From Utricularia gibba (Eukaryota > Streptophyta > Magnoliopsida > Lamiales > Lentibulariaceae): a stretch of DNA of 64,000 nt. Positions 23,891 to 36,100 of this stretch are shown here, piece after piece. The notes under the pieces are model-generated. The model had not been told where the DNA came from, did not search any database, and saw only the letters and a program-made list of their open reading frames with translations. Location of the stretch: assembly GCA_002189035.1 (NCBI GenBank), contig NEEC01000008.1, positions 1,984,001-2,048,000 of the forward strand. The letters are read 5' to 3'. Numbering within the stretch: the stretch's first letter is position 1; each line of letters opens with the position of its first letter. A program made the translations under genes and the position numbers.

Positions 23891-24079
23891 TCTGGTTAAT
23901 TAGCCATCCTCCCCTTCCAGTCTGACACTTTCTGACCTAGCTTCCTCCAATTCTCTTCTCCTCCATATACACAAAGGCTGCGTATAAATTCTACCTTGTT
24001 TTCCTCGCGTAGGCCTCGACGACTTGCGGGGATCCGATTTACTACTACGAATCTTTTCTTCTGAAGTTTCTAGAAGAGT

Positions 24080-25555
24080 ATGGCGGCGGCAGCGGCGGGG
24101 CAGTTTGGAGACACGACCTTCACCAAGGTCTTTGTTGGTGGGTTAGCGTGGGAGACGCAGAAGGATACCATGGAGAAGTATTTCGAGCAGTTCGGGGAGA
24201 TCTTGGAGGCTGTAGTCATCACGGACAAGATCACGGGGAGATCTAAAGGCTACGGCTTTGTAAGCTGGGTTTTTCAGTATGCAGCTGTTCTTGTCACGCG
24301 TTGTGATCGGATGCTTTGGATTTCCCTCAGGTGACTTTCCGGGAGGCGGATGCGGCGGCGAGAGCTTGCGTTGATCCGACTCCGGTGATCGACGGTCGGA
24401 GGGCGAACTGTAACCTCGCGTCGCTGGGGGCTCAGAGATCTAAACCCTCATCTCCTGGTAATTTCTTTGTGCGTTCATATCAAACCCGTATTAATTTCGC
24501 ACATAAATCAGCAATAATGATACGGTAAACGTGTTCGGATAACCTTTTATAACGCATCGTTCGTCTGCATTTAATTTCTCTTCTCCTTTTAATCATGTCT
24601 TGGTGGTTGGTTTTTATGGGTTCTTGCGGATCTGGAAATGGTGCGTGATGGGCTGGAAATAAGTGGAATAATAGAATAATTGCAACCAGGAATGTGTGTG
24701 TCTGTGTGGTGTGTGTGTGCATATAGTTGGCAGCAGCATGTGGTGGAGTGTTGTCAAGATGCATGGCAGCTAATCAAATGATTCCTCCTTTTGGTTAAGC
24801 AGCAATCTCTTTACATATTATTGGAGTCTGTGTTCCGAACCCCGGCCCACTGTTATCCAAATAAACCCACCCAACTCCCGACTGGTTGCTGTCTTGTGCT
24901 GTAAACCACGCCCCATGTAGTTTTGAGACCTGTAATGATCTAGGGTTTCGGTATAATCTTTGAATGCTGAACAGCAGGAAGAAACGCAAGGGTTTTGGGA
25001 GGTATTCATCATCGAGGTTTTCCTGTATCATCTCCCACAGCCGCCAACTTCCCAGGCTACTCCATTCAACAAAGGATTCCCTACAGTCCAATGTATGGGT
25101 AGGTTTCCTTCATCTTTCTATTTGTTTTGCAGTAGATCCAGCTTCTGCTTTTTCTAATAAATCTCTTGCAATGTTCTGCAGGTACTCACCATTCTGGGCG
25201 GAATACCCTTGCCCCCAAGTGCGCATGGTAGCACTCTACTATTTTTTCGTCTCAGCATCTGAATCAGTGTTTTAAGGGTTACCTTTTCTTTGCAGGGGTA
25301 CTGTGGGTCGTATGGAGGAGCAAGTGCACAGTACCCAGTTTACGGTCCCGGCAACGGACTCGTTTATTACCCTTTCCATAACGTGGGCGACGGAGCCGCT
25401 GCCGGAGCCGCGGGTTCTTCCCTGATCGGAGCTACGGCGTTTCTTATCACCCTCAACATCTCCTCCAGTACTCGGGTAACACCTTGGCCGCCGCTCGTCC
25501 TTCTCATCGCGACCCGCCGGTGCAGCTTGCATCCTCAATATCCCCGCTTCAATGA
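24080..25555 (+). CDS. Single-RRM RNA-binding protein (ARP1/RBP24-like), frameshifted in last exon
   Basis: A single N-terminal RRM with a Tyr/Pro/Gly-rich tail, as in plant RBP24/ARP1-like nuclear RNA-binding proteins. Exons are 24080-24259, 24331-24457, 24978-25098, 25182-25218 and 25296-25555. RNP2 is [12 protein letters not shown]1 (SKGYGF|VTF) is split exactly by intron 1. The RRM ends with [18 protein letters not shown]. The tail includes [29 protein letters not shown] and [19 protein letters not shown]. Between about 25400 and 25425 the frame must shift by one missing base. After that the family-typical [18 protein letters not shown] runs to a TGA at 25553-25555. Read without the shift, the last exon continues as low-quality sequence to about 25625. 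The final boundary therefore depends on whether the indel is real. Confidence 0.83.
24691..24720 (+). repeat. (TG)n-rich tract in intron 2
   Basis: An imperfect TG repeat within the second intron of the RRM gene. Confidence 0.7.
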
Positions 25556-25625
25556 GGTGGTTGTGCCGTGCCATTCATCCCGGAGGGTGGACGGTGGCCT
25601 TTTACGTTTTGTAAAATATTCGTAA

Positions 25626-26379
25626 GGACATGTTTTGTAATAGCTATTTCTCGCCTTCTGATGTTCAAAGCCTGTCTTGTCGGGGATCGGATCATCTCTT
25701 CCGAAGGGAAGAGGAAATGCATCGGGCTTTTTCCAAAGGTGCTGTATGAGTACTCAAATATTCATATAATATTATATATTGTAATTAAATAAAAAATATA
25801 GTTTGCTTCATTACTAAAATAACACTTAAATACATTATAAAATTTTAATTCAAAAAAATTATTTATTATAAAAAACTATAGAGAAATATATTATTTCATT
25901 TAACTTTTTTTACATTTTTTTATTAAAAAAAGACACAAAGATTTAAAGATTGTTTGATATTAATATGTTAGTATGTTTAAGTATATTATAATTGAAAATG
26001 TATATATTCAATTATATATAATATTTAATATTTGAAAATATAAATATAAGTATGTGAGTATTATACTACTCATATATTCTTTTTTTGAGCATGTAAATAG
26101 TATAATTACATAAAGCGGATATACATATATTATTTAATATAAATTTAGTTACACATCTTATTATATTATATTATCAAATATCATCTTGGATATTTGATGA
26201 AAATAGGGAAGATAAATAGTGAATTATTTGAATTTTTTATAATTTGTAAAACACTGTATACACAAGTTCAGGTTGATTCAAATGGATTGGTTCGAATGGG
26301 CGATAAAACGACCTGGATGCTCGAGACTGTTCTGTATCCCGTACCGCATGGTGCTCTGGGTATTTATCGCACAGCTCTT
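25626..26379. other. AT-rich convergent spacer RRM gene/phytolongin
   Basis: About 750 bp. 25750-26230 is extremely AT-rich. Apart from presumed 3' UTRs I see nothing in it. Confidence 0.65.
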
Positions 26380-27068
26380 CTATGTACCTTTCAAGTGCGC
26401 TGTGCGCCATCGCAGAACCACAAACACTAGAGCAACGCACACCCCAGCTTCCAAGACGAGAATAAGGAGGCAACATTTCCGCCGGAAATTCCAAGGTGTT
26501 GGAACGCTGGAAGTGGAAGTGAAGCCGCTTTCCATATCAAGCGAGCTACGGCAGTGAATGGGCACGGCGTGATGTTGGTGATCGTCACTTCTCATTGCTT
26601 GCTTCCCAGAAATCCGCAGCAATGGATCTTTCATTTCTTCGGATTTCGTAGTCGAATCATCGCTAGACGAGGACCCAGCCCGCTCCCGCAACGTGGGCAG
26701 GGAAGCTACCTTCTCAATTGACGCAAGTGATCGACGAACCATGAGTTCCTGCAAAGATTGGGATCTAAAAGCCGGAGCCCTGGCCCTTGATACTTCGAAC
26801 CCATCTCTCAATAGCTCGAGAAATCCGAGGATCTCCGAGTTGCTGACGTCGTCTTTCACTATTGCCAAGTAAACGTACCGTCTTCAAACAAGAACCCAAT
26901 ACTCACGTTCGCTACTGTCTGGATGCACCAGCGGTGATGCGGGGGAGCCGATTTCAAGCACCGCGCTGCCAATTTCTCCATAAATTGATTTCCTTCGCCG
27001 TACGCATACAAAGCTCGTCCCTTTCTTGAGATACTGTAGTAAGACACCTTGGTTTCTATGGGCATCAT
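26380..27068 (-). CDS. Phytolongin (Phyl-type longin protein), with a one-base frameshift
   Basis: Phytolongins are plant R-SNARE relatives with an N-terminal longin domain and a C-terminal membrane anchor but no SNARE motif; they act in the secretory pathway. The gene appears intronless. The first frame from 27068 gives the longin-domain start (VSYYSISRKGRALYAYGEG, LAARCLKSAPPHHRW, VSIGFLFEDG). At 26878-26879 one base is missing. The expected YVYLAIVKDDVSNSEILGFL then continues in another frame to a stop at 26380-26382. The second half has a Ser/Arg-rich linker, SSSSDDSTTKSEEMKDPLL, a WNFRRK basic stretch, and a hydrophobic anchor (CCLLILVLEAGVCVALVFVV). Without the shift the first frame ends ten codons later at TAG, 26859-26861. 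It shares a 650-bp divergent promoter region with the next gene. Confidence 0.8.
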
Positions 27069-27717
27069 TCAGGATGGATGCTTGACTAATCTTGATGAAA
27101 ACCCAGATGGATTTGGGACAGATATCGGTAGAATCAAATGATTTGGAAGATAAGCAACCCAGATCAGGGATGAGCTGATGTTTCAGTAAGTAGCCTCGGA
27201 AGCGTAAAGGAGTGTGGATATGGATTTGTCTGTTTGCCAGTTCATGTGGAGCTTAGGAAGCTCATTCTTGTTTACTTGGTCGTCTCTGTAGGGATGGTTG
27301 ATGGGTCCTTCGCCATTGAAGGTTTCAATCGGCATTTACTCTTCTTGTTGCCTGGTCCGTTTCGTCAGCTCTCACAGTTCAGGAACCGAAACACAAGTGC
27401 TTGGAAACGTATCCGCTTTCTCCTGTATGTTTCCAAAATCGCGCGGGCCCACGCGCTTCCTGTGCAGCCCCCCGTATAAGAATTCTCCTTTTCCCTCCCC
27501 TCCCATCAGCATCAAGAGCGTTCCATAACCGCCACTTGGTGGGCGGTCCACCGCTAGCCAGTGCACCTCCGCGCACCGAAGTAGCCGCTGCCTGTATGTT
27601 TTCAAAAATTGCCACTTGAGGATTGTACGCGTTGTGCTTGATGCAGATTTTGCGATGAACTTTCTTTGAGGATTGGTTGGAAGGGTATTTGATCTGTGCG
27701 ATTAGGAAAGTGTTGCA
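27069..27717. other. Divergent (bidirectional) promoter region
   Basis: 650 bp between the starts of the phytolongin gene (-) and the coiled-coil gene (+). It is GC-richer than typical intergenic DNA here. Open frames occur on both strands but have no recognisable product. It probably holds both promoters and 5' UTRs. Confidence 0.6.
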
Positions 27718-29560
27718 ATGGAAGAGTTATTTCAGTATATGAAGGCACTGCGATCACAGATTAACGGTGAGTTGTTTATCACCTCTGTATTCGTTTTGGT
27801 ATGAACGAGGCTGTGCTTTAAGGTGCGTTAATTTCGCTCGGTTTTTGATTTGGTGTTGAAATGTGTGCCGCTGAGTTCCAGATGTGGCGGATGAAGCAGC
27901 AAAGTTGTCGGTTGAAGAACATATGCAGTGCACTACTATGCAGGCTCTTCAGAAGGATCTTGATGCAGGTCGGTTGGAAAATGCGATTGGTTATCCTTGT
28001 GCTGGCTTCCTGCAGTTTTTTGCACCAGCTACAGATTTTCATTGTGCAATTGGGCGTATATGACCGTAATGTCTATAAATTTCTCTCGTTTTTTTTTTCT
28101 AATTGTATCGCAGCAAGGGAGGAAACTCAGATACTCAAGGAAGAAATTCATCAGATGTCCAAGGTAAAAGGTGACATCTGTCTGCAGATTTTGGAAAAGA
28201 AGAATAAAATTGCTTCACTGCGATCTGATTCCAGCACTCTCAGCCAGGTACATTGCAAAGGGCAAATTTATGATCCTGTAGTTTTGTGACTATTTCATGG
28301 TAACTGTCTAGTACTGTAATGAAGAGCATTCCTACAGCACAAAATAGCGATGCGAAGCTGCAATTGGATTTCTTCCTTACTCCAAAGTGGAATGACGATA
28401 TTATTAATTCCTTATTTATGCAGACATTTGACCTTATGCAGCAAGAAAGACAAACCCTATCTAGAAAACTCGTGGATCAGAGGTAATATGCTGTTCTTGT
28501 GTGCAAAAAACTTGAAAGTATCTTCTCCAACAAGCTCCATTTAAATAATAGTGCAGAATACAAAAGTATTGAACAGGCATATTTGAACAACTTAGGAAGC
28601 AGCAGGTTTAAAATCTTCTTCTGTGGGATTGAAGCTAAGGGAACTGAATGTTTCACTCATACTGGGCTAAATTTTACGTTGCAGGAATTTATGAATTCTG
28701 AGAATTGTAAGCTTCGACCAGGAGAGATCTTGGTAATGCCTTTTTTTTTTCGGGTTAGCTCCATATCTCAATGATCATGCATCAATGTATGTCTGTTCTT
28801 GTGGTTTCAGGTGAAAGAGACAATAGGTGGGCAGAAGGCATTTTTTTTTAGATTCCCTACTCCTACTGACTTAATTTGAATCCAGTTTGCCATGATGAAG
28901 ATGATCATATGGAAATTCAGAGTGAGGAAGCCATGCTTGATAGGATGGAAAAACTCAAAGAAGAAACCATTTTGGAGGTCTAACTTTACATCCCACATCA
29001 ACTTCCTCAGCTACTGATCTTGAAAAGCAGCAATACAGCACCATTATGATTTGCTGATTACAAATTATGCATGAGAGCATATGCTTTTTCTTTCATATGC
29101 TTTGGAAACGTGGCATGTCAAAAGTTGATAATATTTGCCGGTAGTTCATTCGCTAACTGTACATTTTCAGCTCCGTCAATCTATTCAGCTCATGAAGGCT
29201 AAAATGATTGCCTTTAAGGTGACCTTTTAATTGCCACGAATTTACTGTGTCAAATTCTTTGTTAGCATTAAGATCTCAGTATTCCATGACGAACACTTGC
29301 AGCAAGAAGTTCGGGATATGGACGAGAAAGGACTGGAGGACGAGCATCAAGCACTCTTGTCGGATAAAGCAAGAGAAGCTGAATCTCTGCAGGCCATTCG
29401 CAACAAGATTATGAGATTGAAAGTACGCTTTTAACTTCCCATTGCCACCGTTTCTTTTTCAAACGAGGATTACGCCTACTTCATCTGACATATTTTTTTT
29501 CAGGATATTTTACACACGGTGACGTGCTCCTGCGGCGAGGTGTATGGCATACACTGTTAA
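27718..29560 (+). CDS. Uncharacterised plant coiled-coil protein with C-terminal CxCGE motif
   Basis: A multi-exon gene starting at the ATG at 27718-27720 (MEELFQYMKALRSQIN). Exons I can join continue with DVADEAAKLSVEEHMQCTTM, AREETQILKEEIHQMSK, CLQILEKKNKIASLRSDSST, TFDLMQQERQTLSRKLVDQR, LRQSIQLMKAKMIAFK and QEVRDMDEKGLEDEHQALLS. It ends DILHTVTCSCGEVYGIHC with a TAA at 29558-29560. Heptad-like charged/hydrophobic spacing runs through most of the protein, so it is mainly coiled coil. I recall plant homologues with the same start and a Cys-x-Cys-Gly-Glu tail, but know no function. The middle (28690-28980) is uncertain: a poly-T run and a probable one-base loss near 28875 interrupt the frame leading into DDHMEIQSEEAMLDRMEKLK. 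Confidence 0.7.
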
Positions 29561-30200
29561 GCTGTGATGCGTGAGCTAGATTCCTCTCTTGTTTTTTCAA
29601 TCAACTGCTGCTACTGGTGAACAAAGAGTTGCTGTCTTTCTCAAGCCTAACTATCAAAGGCAGTAGATTTCATAATGAGGTACAGACAAGCCTTCGCTGT
29701 TTGGCTTGGGTTAGACGACATACACAAAAATAAGTGCTTAAAAAATCAGAATAAATTAAATGCAATTTTCGAATCATTTTGTCGTTTTCTAGGATAATGT
29801 TTTTTTTAAAACATATGCTACATCATTGGATTTATTTATGAATTTTGGTGTAACTATTTTTTGAATTGGTTAAATACGCTTTATTATTTTTTAATTATGT
29901 TTATAATTCATTTAATAAATACTTAAATATAAAATATACTTATATTTTTAGAATATAAGAATTCAAAATTGTATAAAAACATACTTATACAAATAAATTT
30001 AAATTCCCACAATATTCAAAAATATAAAAAAGAAAAATAGGTTTTCCATTAATTTTCAATATACTCTAAAATTGAGTCAACCGGGTACCGCATTGGGGAT
30101 TGGGCCGGGCTAAGTTCCAGTTAACGGCCCACGCCGTCGTGAATACGTTCCCCTGCACTGAAATTTCCCGTACAATTTTTCCTTTTATGTCGCGCTATTC
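29561..30200. other. Intergenic spacer
   Basis: About 640 bp: the 3' UTR of the coiled-coil gene, an AT-rich middle, and the promoter/leader of the following RRM gene. I see no other feature. Confidence 0.65.
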
Positions 30201-31435
30201 ATGTTATTTTCTGATCATGGCGGCGGGGGCTCTACTTCCACGGTGTATATCGGTATGTTGTGTGTTCTTTTGATCTTTTAACTTAGCTTGACCTATTTTT
30301 TCGTGAAATTTTTGGGGAATTCGTGCTGCCGCAATTTTCGACTTAGTTCTTCCCAGATTGAAGCACTGCGAAAGTCATGACGACTAGATCCGGTGATTAA
30401 AAATAGTCGCAGCGGCTAGTCTTTGAGTTACCTGGGATTAGTGAGTCCCGCCTTTTTGTTTTTTGTTTTGGAAGATTCCTGTCAGCACCATTTGCTTCAA
30501 CAAAACGTTAGTTCCCTGAGATAGCCTGTTTTGAGTACGCACAGTTAGTGTTCTTGTTGCTTGTGTGGTTTCATCCGTGTAGCCTCCTCGGTAATTTGGT
30601 GCTTTTTATCAAATTTTATACCAGCTCATGATAGTTAATTGATGGATGTTGCTTGTTGAATTGATATGCATGACTTCATTCTAGGCAACCTGGATGAAAA
30701 TGTGACTGAGAGGATATTGTATGACATACTTATTGAAGCTGGGCGTGTCGTAGACTTGTATATTCCGAGGGACAGGGAGACCAATAAGCCAAAAGGCTAT
30801 GCTTTTGCGGAGTATGAATCTGAGGAGGTAGCTGAGTATGCTATTAAGCTTTTCTCTGGTCTTGTAACACTTAACCAGAAGACGCTGAAATTTATGGTAG
30901 GTCACTCTGAATACAAAAGTTTGGTTTCCAACTATTTTATGCATTGCTGGTAGAGATTCCGGTCGAGAGTGAGATCTGTCATCGTTAATGTTTGTTCCTC
31001 TGATGAATACTGGAAGTAGTCTTTTCCTGTTTTTTTTTTTTTAACCTCATATCGTTTATTTTTTGATACAGATCTCCGGGCGAGATAAAGTGACTTCGAG
31101 TTCCCAAGTTGCTACTCCAGTTAATCTGCCATTCAAACTGAGGTCGCACGGCACAATCAACACCCGATCACACCTGTATTCAGAGCAAAAAACGGATCAT
31201 TCAAGAGGTTGATGCTACTTCCATGCCAAAGAACCATTTCTTTTCTTGCTTTTTTTTTGGATTTTCTCATTGTTGATAGATGTTCATCATTTGGTTTCCA
31301 GATTCTTTTAATACACCTGAGCACCAATATAGTGGGTTTAGATCAAACCACAACAGCTCGGATTACCATTCTAGTCGAGGAGCACTTGGGACACCTATGG
31401 ATAGTGGCGGTCGCTACAGGTCTAGATATCACTAG
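30201..31435 (+). CDS. RBM7/SF3B4-like single-RRM protein
   Basis: Small nuclear RRM protein related to RBM7 and to the first RRM of SF3B4. In plants these are predicted RNA-processing factors. Four exons (30201-30252, 30685-30896, 31072-31207, 31302-31435) join in phase to 177 residues. The start at 30201 gives MLFSDHGGGGSTSTVYIG; the more obvious ATG at 30217 is out of frame with the RRM. RNP2 (VYIGNL) is split by intron 1. DENVTERILYDI, AGRVVDLYIPRDRETNKPKG and RNP1 (KGYAFAEY) follow, with LFSGLVTLNQKTLKFMISG closing the RRM. The tail is Ser/Arg/Tyr-rich and ends GGRYRSRYH. No lesions are seen. Confidence 0.88.
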
Positions 31436-34400
31436 GCTCATAAAATTGTGAGTTCACAATCCTTCTGTCAATCTCCACTCTCATCAACAGATATCAGTCT
31501 TGTGTGAGGTGTTAATGTAGCCATTTACACACACCTTTGCTTTAACAGCTAGGTGAGTTTCATCTCTTTTTCTGTAATATGTTAACAACTGTAATCGTTA
31601 TGGTGGTGATGTATAGTGTTGCTGTGGCCTTCTCATGTTGCCCCTTGTACTTCAATGTGAATGCTTGATGATCCGACGGGCTTGGTCTTTTTCCCACATT
31701 ATTGTCGAATTTTTTTTATTTTTTTGGAAAAAAATTGTTCCCTTTTTCTCTCGGAAGCTGAAAAAATCTAAATAAAAATGCTCAAGTAGCCGATCCGCCG
31801 GATAATGGGCCCGGGGCTTGTCGAAAGCATTGGAGAGGCGAAACTGGATGAGACATGGGGCCAATATATTAGCTCTGCTGGGCTCGTGATTTTAACACTC
31901 TAAATCTCCTTGGCCCAAAATGCCGAGGCCGACGGTGAAATTAGGCTCCGCTGGTACATCTGAGCCGCTGCTGAAATCTTCTTGTTTGATCGTCGTTATG
32001 GGCGGGTGTGAGTCAATGACACGTTTGTCTTCGGATGTTCCTGCTTGCTCGTTTTTTACTTCGTGACATCTCCTTAACTGAATTGGTTCTTTTTTATTGC
32101 AGGTTGGATGATTGAAGGGAACCATCGGAAGAAGCCTTTCGTAGGATGTATGTAGGACATTTTTTTGATTTAGGAAAATTTGTTTTAAGGTAGTTCTTCG
32201 TTACTTTTGTTCATTTGTTTCGTTTGAAGGTTCTGCATTCTGCCCCTTGCCAGAGCTGGGCAATCATAAAGCTATCTAATTAGCGTGTAGCTTTATCTGG
32301 GCAATGCTTGAAGATGAACAGAAACCAGTTGAAACGGAAAAATGCGGCCATACTTCTGCGAAATGCTGCATTTCTCTCTGCAGGACTCGAATTTTTATTT
32401 TAACCAATGCATTGCTGGTTGAGCAACATAAATTTTTGTTCTTACAAAACCTCCTAGATAACAGCATTGCTTAGTCTGGGTTGATGCTTAGTGTTTACAA
32501 GATCTCTAGTTAGTATTAATATGCGCAGTATGTGCAGGACGAATGAATCATGGCCACTTGCTAAGGTGTATTTACTAGGATATGTGCTTAAATTGAATTT
32601 TTTTTTTTATTTTTTTTTTACAGATGATCTCTGCAGCGTGCTTCACACTGGAGACCTGGAAGTTTTTGTCCTGAAGCGTTTGACGCTGTTTCAACAGCCA
32701 TGCATCTTGAGTGGACGCCTAAACTTTTGCACAGATGGCAAGGAGAGATGACGTGACGGCTGACTGAATTTTTCCAAAAAAAAAAAAAAACACGAGTAGA
32801 TGTTTCTGCTTGCTGCAGATTAACAAAATTATACAAGGACAATGATAATGGAGAGAAGTTACGCATGCTGTTCATAATCGAACTGTGAAATTCTTGTGCG
32901 TTACTGATCTTTTGGTTTTCTTCATTAATATTTACCTACTACACCTCACCTAGAACCAAAGAATGCCACGTCTAGTCGTCAAGCTTGACACTGGTGGACT
33001 AGCCCAAAGAATTAATACCCCCGGTGGGAATCGAGCAACTGAGGAGGTAAAGTTGAAGGACTTTAAGCCCTTTTCAGTCTCCTTTATCCCTCAGAACCAT
33101 TTCCAGGGAAATGCTTCCACCAGTCTCTTTTCAGTAACAGCTGTTTCCACCCTCCACCAATAAGTTGCGCTACTCTTTATGCTGACTTGATGGCTTTTCT
33201 TTTTGTATCATATTTTCTGGTTTACGTATGTGAACGAGGCTTTTATGTAATTTTCAAGGTTTTTTTTATATTCATTTACTGGTTACGTAGGTGAGGAGTA
33301 GTGGGATTGAAGATTCAACAGGAGCGGGTGGTAAGAAACATTCTGGCCCAGATGTTTTTGTCTTGCTGTCATCCTTGACCATTGGTCAATCCATTTTTTT
33401 TAACCATTTGGTCAAATCTTAGTCAAAAGGATTTTAGTGGTATGTATTATCGTGCCAATCTTATATTCTCTTTGCTTTCCATGGATAGGATATGGCATTA
33501 GGAATATGCTTATCCTTTTTCTTGTAACCAATCACATGCATTAGATGGATTAACCACTCAGACATACATATATTTGCATTGTCACTATGAGATACTGGCA
33601 ATATTCACGACGATTATACTGCAGGATATGGAATATTAATATCATTAAACAAAACCAGCCTGCTGGTTTAGAATATGATACCTGTAAACATGCACAGGAA
33701 TACATATCTTCATTAAAACACCTGGATGTTGATTTGTGCAGAGCGAATCTGTCATAGCTGCCTTGGCAGTTTAATGGATTTCGGGTTGCTGTCACTAATG
33801 CGTGAAGTATGGATTTCAGAAAGTTCCATTTGAAGGTTCATTGTCAAAGATTACAGTGTATGGATCAGTATGGACCATCCCCAAATTCGTGCACCATCTG
33901 CTCTCCATGTGGTGATCCATCTCTGTCACTTTCTTGTCCATTGACATATCAACAGCTGTTTGTTGTCCTCTAGTGGGAGAAGGTTCCCAGTGATCTTTAA
34001 TTTCATTCGTGACATAAATCAACGCCTTCCTGCTTATCTACAGGTCTGGTTGGTGAAAAAATAAGTCTAAGGTCCAGGGAAAATCTCTATTCCATTTGGG
34101 ATTTTGATCTGCTGCAACTGTCTTCTAGATACTTGTTCCTATGCAGAGCCGCTAAGTTTTCCAGCCGAATTCAGGCGCGGGACCACGTAAGTGAGGTTCT
34201 TTTTGTCATCAATGAGCGCTTGAACATTGGCATGTGGTGTTAACATAATGAGACAAGCGGTTGTCCTATGCTTGCTTTGGCTATATTCTAGATTTTATCC
34301 AGTACATGAAACGCAGGGAGAAAACCATGAAAGTTGAGGTTCAACATGGTTGGGATTGGATTGAACTACTTTAGAACCTCTTGAAACAGCATGCTTGGAT

Positions 34401-34666
34401 TGGAAAACTAGGAAGCTTTGTCTCCGCCACTAACGTAGGTAATGCTCTGGATCAAATTCCCCACTGTAGAAGGAAGGAAGTTGAAAAGGAGATGGGACAT
34501 GGATTCTCATGCTCCCCAGCCATCATGCGAAATGTGTCCGTGGCTCCCCACAGAATCTCACAAGCTTCACATCAGTCAGTCTTCCCTTCCATTATTTATA
34601 TCTGGCCTCCGCAGGCGTGTTTGTACTTGAGCCAAAGACCCCAACTTCCTCCCTTCGAATCACCCC
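31436..34666. other. 3.2-kb region with no identified gene, containing exon-like fragments
   Basis: Some stretches look gene-like: an ATG at 31919 followed by about 29 codons and a GTGTGAGT donor; a GC-richer segment at 32620-32760; an open frame from 32963 (66 codons); and on the minus strand an open frame at 33816-34022. None matched a family I know and they do not join into one convincing model. It could be a decayed gene, a non-coding transcript, or a fast-evolving gene. The last ~300 bp is the promoter of the FPF1-like gene. Confidence 0.5.
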
Positions 34667-34993
34667 ATGTCTGGTGTCTGGTTTTTCAGGAACAATGGAG
34701 TGATGCAACTGGTTGAGAACCCAGGTGACAGCGGCGGCCCCAACAGACGCAAGGTCCTGGTCTACCTGCCGACATCGCAGGTGGTGGCATCATACTCCGG
34801 CCTGGAGAAAATCCTCCGGGAGCTGGGGTGGGAGCGATACTACCTCGGCGATCCGGACCGCCTGCAGTTCCACAAACCGGCCTCCAATGATCTCATCTCC
34901 CTGCCTAGACAGTTCGCCAGGTTCAGCACGGTTCACATGTACGATATCGTCGTCAAGAACCCAAACGTCTTCCATGTCCGTGACAACTACTGA
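34667..34993 (+). CDS. Flowering-promoting factor 1-like protein
   Basis: FPF1 family proteins are small plant-specific regulators of flowering time and of gibberellin-related and root growth; the biochemical activity is unresolved. The single-exon ORF has 108 residues, the family size. It begins [20 protein letters not shown] and carries the conserved [47 protein letters not shown] and [20 protein letters not shown] near the C terminus. The start is fixed by the conserved MSGVW. The ORF is GC-rich compared with its flanks and shows no lesion. Confidence 0.96.
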   Translation: MSGVWFFRNNGVMQLVENPGDSGGPNRRKVLVYLPTSQVVASYSGLEKILRELGWERYYLGDPDRLQFHKPASNDLISLPRQFARFSTVHMYDIVVKNPNVFHVRDNY

Positions 34994-36100
34994 GTTCTCC
35001 ATGTAGCTCTGTTCTGCTCCGTTCTCCGCCGCGCCTTTGTTCCGTCTGATGGGCATTTGGCTTCCTCTGTTTATTTAAGCTTTCAAGTGCCTGGATGTAA
35101 AATGTGAATTAGGGAAGCGTTAACTGTGATTAACAGCATATTTAAAGGTGCTAAATTGTTGCATCATGGGACCCGGATGAGATCTCTGTCGGCCCCAATT
35201 TAGCAGCATCCAAATATAATAAAAAAAAGATTGTTTTAAGGAAGGGCACACTCCATTTAGCTCCACATTGTACCTAACGCCTTGGCGGACAATGCCTCCT
35301 GTTGGCCCTTGGGCAGAACCGATGCGCATCCCTAGGCGGCGGATAACCGGAATTTGGGATGTCTCTCGCCGGACCAGGAGAGCGGAGTAACTGAGCCGAT
35401 CGTCTTCACGAGGATTGAAGGCAGGGTGGATAGACAACAGTGTGAATCCTGAGAGTAGCGTCTCATTTCCTGATCAGAAAAGAGGCTGGAAGTTCCGACT
35501 CCGATTCTCAGTGCAGCCAATAAACCAACATTTTCAACACAGAGCCCATACATGATGATGAATGCTGTTGTGCCATGTCACCGAAGAGATGGATGCTTGC
35601 GGAGAGGGCAGACTTATAATAGAAAACAAAAAAAACCCAAATCCTCTTGCGAGGAGGAGTTGCACACAGTTCTCAGGAATGAAGCAAGTCAAATGTACTC
35701 ACGAAAGCGAAGACGTCCGGCGATGGCGCCGACGGAAGACGAGTAAACGACGCCGCGAGTGCCCAAATCAACCCAGGCGTCCGTCCCATTCCAGGCTCAA
35801 AACGTGGTCCGCTTGAATGCTGGATTCCTTCTCTTTCTCCATTTTTCAATTTATTTATCAATCACAGTAGCTTTTCCTTTATATTTTTTATTTTTCAGGC
35901 TGTTGATTCTTTAGTTTTTAGACCATTTTGGATTTTTCAGAATAATAAAAATTATTATTAACGTGTATTTATGGATTCAAAATTCACAGGATGAATTTGC
36001 ATTTGCATGTCATTATAATTATCGTAAATAATTTACACAAAAAAAAAAGTGAAAGCATCCCCTCCACTACACACAGAGGGCTCCGGCGACGAAGAAAGCA
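34994..36100. other. Intergenic region FPF1-like/CLD1
   Basis: About 1.1 kb between convergent genes. 35120-35860 is moderately GC-rich, with open frames on both strands (for example minus-strand 35673-35861, whose alternative frame reads DAWVDLGTRGVVYSSSVGAI before a GTGAGT donor). I could not link these to a family. 35870-36060 is AT-rich. Confidence 0.5.

Larger units (their letters stand above)
20612..24079. other. Long AT-rich intergenic region with one MITE
   Basis: 20612-21330 is the RG lyase upstream region; open frames there have no recognisable product. 21330-23850 is AT-rich and non-coding apart from a 320-bp MITE at 23318-23637. 23820-24079 is the promoter and leader of the RRM gene, including a CT-rich tract near 23876-23890. 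Confidence 0.65.

Noticed and set aside
30217-30252. ATG at 30217 as start of the RBM7/SF3B4-like protein
   Set aside because: It is out of frame with the RRM. The ATG at 30201 reads straight into VYIGNL across intron 1.
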